The notes beneath the pieces were generated by a model. The model did not search any database. It was given only the letters and a program-made list of their open reading frames with translations, and was not told where the DNA came from. A stretch of DNA of 64,000 bases from Candidatus Woesearchaeota archaeon (GTDB taxonomy: Archaea > Nanobdellota > Nanobdellia > Woesearchaeales > JACPIF01), in assembly GCA_016188215.1 (NCBI GenBank), contig JACPIF010000004.1, forward strand, positions 34,236 through 98,235. The letters are read 5' to 3'. Positions 27,636-36,189 of this stretch are shown piece by piece. The position numbers and the translations under genes were made by a program. Numbering within the stretch: position 1 is the first letter of the stretch; each line of letters begins with the position of its first letter.

Positions 27636-28633
27636 TGCAGATCGTCATTTGTATGGCCAAACTTCATTTGGATGATGCCGGGGTTTGCAACAGTAGGAGG
27701 CTCTACGCGGTAGATGACCCAGAAAAAGTCTATTCCGCCAAATGGCGAATACTCTATCGGGCCGTCAGCCTCTGCCTTGTTCCAGTTATGCAGTACTACT
27801 TTCTTGGCAGGGCCATATGATTCAGAGCCCCACTTTTTCCAATCATCTTCTTCAATGTCCTTAACTTCCCACGTGCCTTTTGAGTCTCCAAATTTCCAGG
27901 TTGCGTCCTTGTTTAGCTCAAGAAGCCTGAAGGATATATCACTTGCGCCCCGACCGCCTATATCGTAAAAAATAGTCTGGGAATAGATGCGCCAGTCATT
28001 GACTAAATCAGGATCTATATTGCCTTTCCCGGAAACCTGCTCCAGTGGTTTTTCAGCTGGCTGCTCAACTATCTCAAATGAGTCAACCATGCGCTGCACT
28101 TCCTTCTGAAAGTTCTGGAACTCCTCCTCATCAGCTGCAAATGAAAGGATGTATGCATTGCCGTTCCTTACAGTCCATACCTGTAAGACCCGGAGCTTGT
28201 TTCCCTGAGGGCCTGTTGAGCTGTACACCACTTTGCGGCCAGGGCTGCTGCTCAGCTGCACTTCTGCAGGATTAGATACTTCAATATCTGGCAATGCTTC
28301 TTTCAATAGGGCGAGCGCACTTGCAGTATATGCATCAAGGGATATTAACGGATCTGAAAGCTCATCCACCACTATGTTGAAACTTTCAGCAAAAGTGTCA
28401 TTAGACTTTAAAGGAGGTACAAAAACTGCAGCAATGCCTGCCTCATCTGCCTTTACAAGCCAATCTTTCGGATATTGCATCTGTATCTTATAGTACGAAT
28501 TCTGGTATACGGTGAATTCTGTTTCTGCAGGTTTCGCTTCATTTGAGTTCTGGCTAGAAGATGGAGCCTGAGGCGTGCAGCCTAATAGTATGATAAGAAG
28601 CAATAGGATTACTGGTGGTCTATTACCTTTCAA
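27632..28633 (-). CDS. Secreted lipoprotein sharing a C-terminal domain with the adjacent surface protein
   Basis: Lipobox IILLGC; WRIYSQT...ATWKFGDSKGTWEVKDI...NWNKAEADGPI. Confidence 0.8.
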   Translation of the reverse strand: MKGNRPPVILLLLIILLGCTPQAPSSSQNSNEAKPAETEFTVYQNSYYKIQMQYPKDWLVKADEAGIAAVFVPPLKSNDTFAESFNIVVDELSDPLISLDAYTASALALLKEALPDIEVSNPAEVQLSSSPGRKVVYSSTGPQGNKLRVLQVWTVRNGNAYILSFAADEEEFQNFQKEVQRMVDSFEIVEQPAEKPLEQVSGKGNIDPDLVNDWRIYSQTIFYDIGGRGASDISFRLLELNKDATWKFGDSKGTWEVKDIEEDDWKKWGSESYGPAKKVVLHNWNKAEADGPIEYSPFGGIDFFWVIYRVEPPTVANPGIIQMKFGHTNDDLQ

Positions 28634-28757
28634 TAAAATCCCTCTTTTTAGTACTATTTTCCTTGATTACTCCTATATATAGATTTCGTCCACTAGTCCT
28701 CCACTTAGTCCACTAGTAGAAACTTTTATTATTGCCTGCCTGTTTGGGCACTGGAAA

Positions 28758-29744
28758 ATGGGAAATCTGCCCTTTGAAAAGGTAAAACGTGATGTTTTGG
28801 TAAAGCGGGAAGCAAACACTTCTCCAGAGTATGGCAAAAAGCCGGAAGAAAGGGCTGCTGAGGAGCGCATACAGTACTCTGTTGTCAACATTGACAAGCC
28901 GCGCGGGCCGACATCACACCAGGTGAGCGAGTACGTGCAGAAGATATTCGGCATTGACAAGGCTGGGCATTCCGGCACGCTTGATCCACATGTAACTGGT
29001 GTGCTGCCCATAGCGCTCGGCAGAGGAACAAGGATTACACAATTTCTGCTGACAGCAGGTAAAGAATATGTTGGCATCATGCATCTGCATAAAGAGGTGC
29101 CTGAGAAGGAAATAAGGGAAGCAGTTGCTAAATTCACAGGAAAACTTATGCAAAAAGTCCCCCTGAGGAGCGCGGTGAAGCGGCAGGTGCGGGAGCGTGA
29201 AGTGTACTATTTTGACATTCTTGAGATTGACGGGAAGGATGTGCTGTTTAAAGTCGGGACGCAGGCTGGGACTTACATCAGGATGATCTGCCATGATGTT
29301 GGAAAATACTTGAAAGTCGGGGCGCACATGTCTGAACTGCGGAGGACAAAGGCAGGGATGTTTGATGAGAGCACTCTAATTACATTGCAGGATCTGCAGG
29401 ATTATTTTGTATATTCAAAAGAAGGGAATGATGCGAAGCTTAGACAGGCACTGCAGCCGGTTGAGCTTGGAGTAACGCATCTTCCTAAAGTGTGGGTAAT
29501 TGACAACACGGTTGACGCGCTCTGCCACGGTACGCAACTAGCGGTGCCGGGAATTTGTAAATATAATACGGGAATCAAAGAAAAGGACACGGTTGCCCTA
29601 ATGACGCTGAAAGATGAATTAGTTGCAGTAGGGAATGCTGCCATGAGCTCTGAGCAGATTGGAAAGGAGAGCAAGGGGATTGCAGTGAGGCCAAGTGCTG
29701 TGTTTATGCAGCCGGGTGTTTATCCGAGGTATAAGAAAATATAA
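28758..29744 (+). CDS. truB: tRNA/rRNA pseudouridine synthase Cbf5
   Basis: NIDKPRGPTSHQVSEYVQKIFGIDKAGHSGTLDPHVTGVLPIALGRGTR; C-terminal PUA-like. Confidence 0.95.
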   Translation: MGNLPFEKVKRDVLVKREANTSPEYGKKPEERAAEERIQYSVVNIDKPRGPTSHQVSEYVQKIFGIDKAGHSGTLDPHVTGVLPIALGRGTRITQFLLTAGKEYVGIMHLHKEVPEKEIREAVAKFTGKLMQKVPLRSAVKRQVREREVYYFDILEIDGKDVLFKVGTQAGTYIRMICHDVGKYLKVGAHMSELRRTKAGMFDESTLITLQDLQDYFVYSKEGNDAKLRQALQPVELGVTHLPKVWVIDNTVDALCHGTQLAVPGICKYNTGIKEKDTVALMTLKDELVAVGNAAMSSEQIGKESKGIAVRPSAVFMQPGVYPRYKKI

Positions 29745-29949
29745 TCTGAAGTACATTATGTCATATTTACATTGAATATGAAAATAAAGAAATTCACCGT
29801 TATCTAGTATACCAAAAACCTATACCAGTATATACAAAACGTAACATTTAAATATAAGCGGCATCATAAAAATTACTCCCGCGGTGGTGCGGAATCATGC
29901 TCAGGTTAATCAGTGACGACAAACAGCGATAAAAAAAGAGGTGAATATC

Positions 29950-31032
29950 ATGGCTATGGATTTTTTGGTGGACAACGCTCTCCAGAGTGATGCAGGCAGG
30001 AAACAGGACTTTGTTGTTGGCCAGGCTAACATCAAGGTGATTGGTGTAGGAGGAGCTGGCTGCAACATGGTCAGCTGGCTGTACAAAAAAGGAGTCAGGG
30101 GAGCAGAGATCATAGCATGCAATACTGACAAGCAGCATCTTGACATTACTGAATCTGACCGCAAGTTCCTAATCGGTAGGAATGTCACCAGAGGCTTAGG
30201 AGCAGGCGGTTTCCCGGAGAAGGGAGCACAGGCTGCACAAGAAACAATTAACGAGATCCGTGATTCTCTCAAAGCGACAGACATGGTATTTGTATGCGCA
30301 GGCATGGGCGGCGGCACCGGTACAGGAGCAGCTGCAGTAGTTGCCTCAGTTGCAAAGAGCGCAGGCTCTATTGTCATTGGAACAGTAACCATGCCTTTCA
30401 AGATTGAAAGGGCAAGGATTGACAAGGCAGAATTTGGACTGCAGCAGCTCAGGAGCGTTTCTGATACCGTAATCGTGATTGACAACAACAGGCTAGTCCA
30501 AATTGCAGGCAACCTGCCAATACAGCAGGCATTCGCAGTAGCTAATGAGCTCATATCAACAATGATTAGGGGCATTGTGGAGACTATAGCGGTTCCTTCG
30601 CTAGTCAACCTGGACTATGCTGATGTCAAGGCTATAATGACCAATGGAGGAGTGGCTGCTATCGGCGTAGGTGTGTCTGACACCAACAACAGAGTTGAAG
30701 AGGCTGTAAAAGGCGCTCTAAGCAACCCACTGCTTGAGATAAGCTATAAAGGCGCGACCGGAGCACTTATCCATGTGGAAGGCGGGCCTGACATGACACT
30801 TGATGAAGTCTCCAAGATTGGAGAGCTTGTAACTGAAAGCCTGGATGAGGATGCAAATGTCATCTGGGGTGCCAGAGTCTCGGATAGCATGAAGAAGAAG
30901 ATTGCAGTCATGACCATCATTACAGGAGTCAAAAGCCCCTGGATCATGGGAAAATCACAAGTCAAGGCAGGAGCTCACCACAGCGAAGAGTCAAGAAGGA
31001 TGAGCGAAGAGCTGGGCATCAAGTTTGTCTAG
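29950..31032 (+). CDS. ftsZ: Cell division protein FtsZ
   Basis: GVGGAGCNMV, ACNTDKQHL, GMGGGTGTGAAAVVA. Confidence 0.97.
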   Translation: MAMDFLVDNALQSDAGRKQDFVVGQANIKVIGVGGAGCNMVSWLYKKGVRGAEIIACNTDKQHLDITESDRKFLIGRNVTRGLGAGGFPEKGAQAAQETINEIRDSLKATDMVFVCAGMGGGTGTGAAAVVASVAKSAGSIVIGTVTMPFKIERARIDKAEFGLQQLRSVSDTVIVIDNNRLVQIAGNLPIQQAFAVANELISTMIRGIVETIAVPSLVNLDYADVKAIMTNGGVAAIGVGVSDTNNRVEEAVKGALSNPLLEISYKGATGALIHVEGGPDMTLDEVSKIGELVTESLDEDANVIWGARVSDSMKKKIAVMTIITGVKSPWIMGKSQVKAGAHHSEESRRMSEELGIKFV

Positions 31033-31134
31033 CCATCTTTTAGATTTTAATAGCAACAACAGAGATTAAGCAGGAAGAAACAACAGAGGAGCAACAAATA
31101 AAGGCAGTATCCCTTAGATGCATTCATATTCATA

Positions 31135-31257
31135 TCCATAGCCAATTACAAAAGTATGCTGCACAAAACTCTGCGAAGCAGAAGCAGCAGAACCTGTGAT
31201 TAAAAAACTATGGAGATGAAACAATCCTTGCAAGAACCACACCCTTAAAAAGTGTGG
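31135..31257 (+). ncRNA. Putative structured RNA module after ftsZ (module 1)
   Basis: TCCATAG...CTATGGA (31135/31208) enclosing GCTGC...GCAGC and TCTGC-gaa-GCAGA; then CCACAC...GTGTGG (31237-31257). Confidence 0.5.
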
Positions 31258-31292
31258 CAACTGCGGGATTTTTCATGATAAAAGAAAAATAG

Positions 31293-31420
31293 AAAACTAA
31301 CTAAATAAAGAGCAACTAACCAGATGAGGTAAACCTCATCTGGACTGTGAACAGTCCCCGAACAGCAAGCTAACAGCTAGAATCGGGGACATATTGAAAA
31401 GTAAAAGCCGCGAAGCGGAC
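31293..31420 (+). repeat. Structured three-hairpin intergenic element, copy 5
   Basis: CCAGATGAGG-taaa-CCTCATCTGG (31320-31343); GTCCCCGA...TCGGGGAC (31354-31390); CCGC-gaa-GCGG (31408-31418). Confidence 0.88.
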
Positions 31421-31466
31421 CAAATAAAAGCAAGATAAATTCGAAAAGCATCACCCATCACGTTCA

Positions 31467-31628
31467 TATTGGAAATAAGCTACATTCCTCACAAAAGTGA
31501 GTGCGTAGCCAAATCCAATACTGAAAGACCTACGAAAGTAGATCTACCGCGCCAGGTTGAATTCCTGGACTAAAAGTGGCATTTACATCCATACCCTAAA
31601 AACGTATGGAATAGATGCTACTTTTTTT
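31467..31628 (+). ncRNA. Putative multi-hairpin RNA ending in a T-tract (module 3)
   Basis: Nested TATTGGA/TCCAATA, GCTAC/GTAGC, CTCAC-aaaa-GTGAG; CTAC-gaaa-GTAG; CCAGG...CCTGG; AGTGGCAT/ATGCTACT with inner CCATAC/GTATGG; then TTTTTTT. Confidence 0.6.
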
Positions 31629-31704
31629 CTTAATAATAGATTCTAGTTATAAAATATAAAGATTAGCAATCTTTTTATAGAGATGCACTTTTGGATTTTA
31701 TCTC

Positions 31705-32961
31705 ATGACGGATAAACGACATACAGGGCAGGCTGTAAAGCAAAGCAAACTGAAAGAGATGTTCTCTTCCCTCAAATACCGCAACTTCAGGCTGCTCTGG
31801 TCAGGAGTGGTCATCTCAACAACAGGGGATTTCATTGAATTAGTTGCGCTGAACTGGCTGGTATATGAATTAACTGGATCTGCCTTTTATCTTGGCATGT
31901 TTAATCTGGCTAGAGCATTGCCAGTCCTGTTTTTTACGCTAATAGCAGGAACTTTAGCTGACAGGTATGAAAGAAGAAAACTGATGCTCTATTCACAGGG
32001 GACAGCAATGATTCTTTCTGGTATACTGGCATTCCTTGCATTTACAGGCAGGATTAATGTTTATAGCTTGATTTCAATCGGCATTCTTCAGGGCGTGGCA
32101 AATTCATTTAACCTGCCCATCAGGCAATCTTTGATTCCAGAGCTTGTGCCCAGAGATCAGATAGCTAATGCAATTGCTTTGAACGGCGCATTCTTCAATC
32201 TGACTTTAGTATTAGGGCCTGCATTGGGCGGCATTATTATAGCCAGCCTTGGTGTTCCCTTGGCGCTTTTGATTAATGCCCTTAGTTTTATAGCTGTTCT
32301 TTGGGCTTTGTTTAGCATGAAGATACCCAGGATAGAAAGGAAGCATGACAAAACTTTGTTTGAAAGCTTGAAAGAGGGCATCAGATATATACTGAACCAT
32401 AGAACTATACTAACCATTCTAAGCTTCTATTTCCTAATGATAGCTATAGGAATGCCATATAACACCCTCTTGCCTGTGTTTGCCAAAGACTACTTTCATT
32501 TAGAAGCATCAGGATATGGCTTCCTGTTTGCCATAGGAAGCTTAGGAGGTTTGCTGGGAGCATTAGCAGCGGGCATGAGGAACAAGGAGCATGTAAAGAA
32601 AGCTACAACTTATGCCTTTACAGGTTTTGGATCTTTATTAATAATATTCGGCATTGCTGCCCTTTTTACGAACTATATCTTCCTATTTGTCTTATTGCTT
32701 GTATTGATGGGCTTTTCATTGACAACCTTCTATATATCCAATAATACCAGCATCCAGCTCCTGGTTGAAGATGCTTATAGGGGGAGAGTTGTGAGCACCA
32801 TATTCCTAGGCTTGGGATTAACCTCAATAGGAAACTTCTTTATCGGGACACTTGCTGAACTGTTCAGTGCACCTGTCGCCTATATTATCATAGGAGGGAT
32901 ATTGATGGTTGCAAGCTTATTCTTCATGTATTTAACAAGAGAAAGCGTATTCCATGACTAA
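31705..32961 (+). CDS. MFS transporter
   Basis: About 12 TM segments; GTLADRYERRKLMLYSQG motif. Confidence 0.9.
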   Translation: MTDKRHTGQAVKQSKLKEMFSSLKYRNFRLLWSGVVISTTGDFIELVALNWLVYELTGSAFYLGMFNLARALPVLFFTLIAGTLADRYERRKLMLYSQGTAMILSGILAFLAFTGRINVYSLISIGILQGVANSFNLPIRQSLIPELVPRDQIANAIALNGAFFNLTLVLGPALGGIIIASLGVPLALLINALSFIAVLWALFSMKIPRIERKHDKTLFESLKEGIRYILNHRTILTILSFYFLMIAIGMPYNTLLPVFAKDYFHLEASGYGFLFAIGSLGGLLGALAAGMRNKEHVKKATTYAFTGFGSLLIIFGIAALFTNYIFLFVLLLVLMGFSLTTFYISNNTSIQLLVEDAYRGRVVSTIFLGLGLTSIGNFFIGTLAELFSAPVAYIIIGGILMVASLFFMYLTRESVFHD

Positions 32962-32962
32962 G

Positions 32963-33295
32963 CTATTGCAGTATCTGCGGCAGCTTTATTGTAAATGCCG
33001 AGCGTGGCATAATCTCATCAATACCAACTTCTTTCGCTTTCTTTATTAAGTCAGTCTGCACATGAGAAACGTAAGCTACTATCCTAGCCTTTGAATTCTC
33101 TTTGATAAGCTTGGCAGTTTCCACAAGATTAAATCCTGCATTCAAGTCCCATATTATTAAAGTAGGATTTTCTTTTAGAGCAGGTGCTAATGTTTCTTTG
33201 TCAGGAACAATCTTGATAGGCTTGCCGAGCAGGGCTGCGGTTGTCTCTATCTTAGTCTGGAAGAAGAGGTCGTTGCAGATTACTAGAGTAGCCAT
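32963..33295 (-). CDS. Receiver-like (CheY-fold) protein
   Basis: LIIWDLNAGFNLVETAKLIKENSKARIVAYVSHVQTDLIKKAKEVGIDEIMPRSAF. Confidence 0.65.
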   Translation of the reverse strand: MATLVICNDLFFQTKIETTAALLGKPIKIVPDKETLAPALKENPTLIIWDLNAGFNLVETAKLIKENSKARIVAYVSHVQTDLIKKAKEVGIDEIMPRSAFTIKLPQILQ

Positions 33296-33326
33296 TAAAA
33301 CATGAATAGAAATATACTATTTAGAA

Positions 33327-33704
33327 TTATCGCTTCTCAACAATGAAAGCAGTGCCGCCGAAATCCACAAAAGTGATTTCGTCGCCCTCATTTAAGTTGC
33401 CCACCAAGTCTTCATGGTATTCTGCATCCAATGTCTCGTAAGAATACAAATCCATTATTTGCATTTTGTCTTCTGCCTTAGAGATGACCTGGCCGTGCTT
33501 CCGGATAATCTCAAGGTCCTGCACGAAATCATGCGGAGGGGCGGTAAAGCTTTCATTAACGCCAGAGAACAAGCCATGCACAGAAACCTTTACCTTAGTA
33601 TGGGTATGAGTGCCGGTAACGACACTAACTACCTCTTTCACCATGTACGGCTCTCCTTTATGCAGGATGTATGAGCCTTTCTTGAGCTTTTTGACTTCTA
33701 GCAC
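33327..33704 (-). CDS. Translation factor aIF5A homolog lacking the hypusine lysine
   Basis: VKKLKKGSYILHKGEPYMVKEVVSVVTGTHTHTKVKVSVHGLFSG...QIMDLYSYETLD. Confidence 0.88.
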   Translation of the reverse strand: MLEVKKLKKGSYILHKGEPYMVKEVVSVVTGTHTHTKVKVSVHGLFSGVNESFTAPPHDFVQDLEIIRKHGQVISKAEDKMQIMDLYSYETLDAEYHEDLVGNLNEGDEITFVDFGGTAFIVEKR

Positions 33705-33718
33705 TATGAGTTTAGCGA

Positions 33719-33847
33719 TTAAACTATGAGTGCACGCTTCTTGAGCCGCATGAATATCATGCCATCACGCTGCTCAACCTGCTTGTAGATCATTGATTTT
33801 CCCTTAACCCTTATAACATCAACTTTTGAACTGCTGATATGTACCAC
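33719..33847 (-). CDS. Small hypothetical protein (42 aa) upstream of aIF5A
   Basis: GTG-start ORF (V/M)VHISSSKVDVIRVKGKSMIYKQVEQRDGMIFMRLKKRALIV; upstream GAGGGGTG. Confidence 0.45.
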   Translation of the reverse strand: MVHISSSKVDVIRVKGKSMIYKQVEQRDGMIFMRLKKRALIV

Positions 33848-34019
33848 CCCTCAATCTTTCTTCCTAAAAAGTAAACGATGAATATACCTACCTATCCCCT
33901 GAAATAGCTATTGAATACAGAATATAAAAAGGTTGCGAATTTGAGGAGATTAGGCGAACTGACTTTAATACGGCTTATATCACTGCCAGGCAGCCAGTAT
34001 AGCCAGTGCCATCCTGCCC

Positions 34020-34877
34020 CTATCTTTGTTTCAAATAATATTTGAGCGGCTTTTGCTTCCTCTCAATGCTGCTCTTAATGGTGTCTGCACTGAACGATCG
34101 CGGCAATGTCCTGCCTATCTTCTCCTGACTCAGAAGGGTTATTAGGAACTTCTTGGTTGCGTTCTTGCCGAGAACCTCTGAAGCTACCTTAGCCAGTTTC
34201 TCAGGCTGGCGCAGCGAGGATTGCTTGAGCATGGCAATGAGCTCTTTATCAGAAGTGGAGCGGGCAAAGCTCTTCCTGATAGTTTCCTTGGTGATCAGCG
34301 TCTTTAATACCTTGGCAGTATCGTACGCTGTCAATACATCGCGGTTGCTGCCTATCAGCTCAACAACCGCTTCTGCGTCTGACAATACCAGGTATTTCAT
34401 CAGTTGCAGGCTTCTTACAACATCGTTCTTGTAATACTGAGTATCAAGCTGCTCCATGACTTCAATGAGGACATCCTTGAACTCAATGACCCGGATGCCT
34501 TCTCCGCTGAAGCCTGCCACCATCTCTGTTTTTTTTGACCTTGGCATTGAGCCCAGGACAAGAATCTTGCGGTACGTGTATTCTGAGCCCATGTGGCTCT
34601 TGGTGTATCGCCGGATAGCGTTGGTAACCGCAGGATTATTGAAATTGTTGGCCGTGAAATTCTCTACAAGCTTTTTTGTATCTCCTGAATCAGAGACGCT
34701 TGAGGTAATTGAGCAGTTGATCTCAATGTGCCATATCTCCTGCACAGACCCTTCAGAGAATTTTAGGGCAAGAATACCTACGTCTCGGTTTGCAGCCTTC
34801 AGGTTGGTTACAGTAAAGAAACCCTTGGCATTCAGCCAGTAATCAACAACCTGCTTCTCAGCACTCATCAGAGGCAC
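34020..34877 (-). CDS. Hypothetical protein; N-terminal segment resembles a PD-(D/E)XK-like fold
   Basis: EKQVVDYWLNAKGFFTVTNLKAANRDVGILALKF...EIWHIEIN. Confidence 0.6.
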   Translation of the reverse strand: MPLMSAEKQVVDYWLNAKGFFTVTNLKAANRDVGILALKFSEGSVQEIWHIEINCSITSSVSDSGDTKKLVENFTANNFNNPAVTNAIRRYTKSHMGSEYTYRKILVLGSMPRSKKTEMVAGFSGEGIRVIEFKDVLIEVMEQLDTQYYKNDVVRSLQLMKYLVLSDAEAVVELIGSNRDVLTAYDTAKVLKTLITKETIRKSFARSTSDKELIAMLKQSSLRQPEKLAKVASEVLGKNATKKFLITLLSQEKIGRTLPRSFSADTIKSSIERKQKPLKYYLKQR

Positions 34878-35121
34878 CCCTTACTTATAGGGGCAATTGA
34901 AGAGTATATTTAAAGGTTGCTATACAAACCAAGCACTGGAATCAGGGATAATTCCTTAGCTGAAACTGGTAATCCAATCAGAGGAATCAGCGTAATATTT
35001 AAATATCAAATATTATAATCTACTCATTATGATAAAAACTAGCACAGGAATCATTATCTTGGATATTTTGCTAGTGATTATTATCTTATAAGGGCTTGCT
35101 ATATTTCTGGCAAGCTTTGAA

Positions 35122-35691
35122 ATGCTTCTTCTTAAATCTCTAAAAGAGAGGAGAGAAGAAGATAAAAGCGGGGACGTAACCATGGGAAGTCAGGCAGATG
35201 TGGTATCTGAGAAATATTTGGGAGAGATAGAAGCATTGCCTAGGGCAAAATTAGTTCATTTTAGGGATGAGTCTGGTAATCCCCGTGGCTTTATAATCAA
35301 GCGAGGAGTTTATTACGCACCTGTTAATCCTGTACAATTTAACAATGGAAGCATGTCTGAACTAGGATTAAGCACTTTAGATTGGTTTTTAATTATTGGC
35401 AATGAGAATTTAGGGCATGATTTGATGGCTGCGTGGGCAAGAGCTTTATCTGATGGTAATGGTGGCTACTACCATAATGACAAAAAATTATTGCTTAACC
35501 CCTCTCCTTTGCGAGCATATCTAGCTGAAGAAATGCTTGCAATATTTCCAAATTCTGACGGGAGAAAATTGTCATTTTTCAAACCGCCATTAAGAAGATT
35601 CTTTTTCAAAGTGCCATTGCTTGATAATGGAAAGCTGCCAAGCACTTACGAGGGGCATTTAAGGAAAGACATATCTTATCTTGTTTTATGA
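35122..35691 (+). CDS. Hypothetical protein (ORFan-like)
   Basis: 189-aa AT-rich ORF, no recognised motif. Confidence 0.55.
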   Translation: MLLLKSLKERREEDKSGDVTMGSQADVVSEKYLGEIEALPRAKLVHFRDESGNPRGFIIKRGVYYAPVNPVQFNNGSMSELGLSTLDWFLIIGNENLGHDLMAAWARALSDGNGGYYHNDKKLLLNPSPLRAYLAEEMLAIFPNSDGRKLSFFKPPLRRFFFKVPLLDNGKLPSTYEGHLRKDISYLVL

Positions 35692-35693
35692 GA

Positions 35694-35879
35694 TTATAGC
35701 TTCTTCTCAATCCGCTTCTCAATCTTCCGCAATGTTTCCTTAAGAAGCTTCCTCTGCTCATTCATGTATTCCTTAACAATAGGATCATTGGCCATATTCT
35801 TCAGCACTTGCCGTGCTTTTTTGGCTAGATTGACTTTTTGAGCCCTTTGCCTTTTCTGTTTCCGTGCCAAGCTACTCAC
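35694..35879 (-). CDS. Small basic coiled-coil hypothetical protein
   Basis: MSSLARKQKRQRAQKVNLAKKARQVLKNMANDP...; start overlaps upstream CDS. Confidence 0.6.
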   Translation of the reverse strand: MSSLARKQKRQRAQKVNLAKKARQVLKNMANDPIVKEYMNEQRKLLKETLRKIEKRIEKKL

Positions 35880-36156
35880 CTTTCATGTAGAGATATGCTG
35901 CGAATGCTATAGTAAGGCCAAGAACAATGTAGAGAATGCCTGATTGGATCCCGGGAAAGAATGTGTTGAGCACCTGCACTACGCCATACATGATAAGAGC
36001 TAATGCCGCAATCATGATCATCAATGAAATGATATACCGCTTTACAATCTTTTCAGTGTATTTCCTGGATATGCGCACTACACTTTCCTCAAGCATGGAG
36101 AGGATTGTTGAGAATGCTCTCCATCCGCCATTCCGTTTAGTAACAGCCTTTACCAT
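35872..36156 (-). CDS. Small two-TM membrane protein
   Basis: Two hydrophobic segments IISLMIMIAALALIMYGVV and ILYIVLGLTIAFAAYLYM. Confidence 0.6.
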   Translation of the reverse strand: MVKAVTKRNGGWRAFSTILSMLEESVVRISRKYTEKIVKRYIISLMIMIAALALIMYGVVQVLNTFFPGIQSGILYIVLGLTIAFAAYLYMKGE

Positions 36157-36189
36157 AGCAAAACCTCAGAACACGCCCTTTTTGCTTCT

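Noticed and set aside
28685-28720. Direct repeat GTCCACTAGT x2 upstream of cbf5
   Set aside because: Single short pair with no other context; may be chance.
31467-31628. RNase P RNA or SRP RNA
   Set aside because: No GAGGAAAGTCC-type RNase P core or SRP helix-8 motif seen by eye; a covariance search would be decisive.
33975-34015. Short ACTGGCT tandem repeat as a regulatory array
   Set aside because: Only two or three short units; too little evidence.
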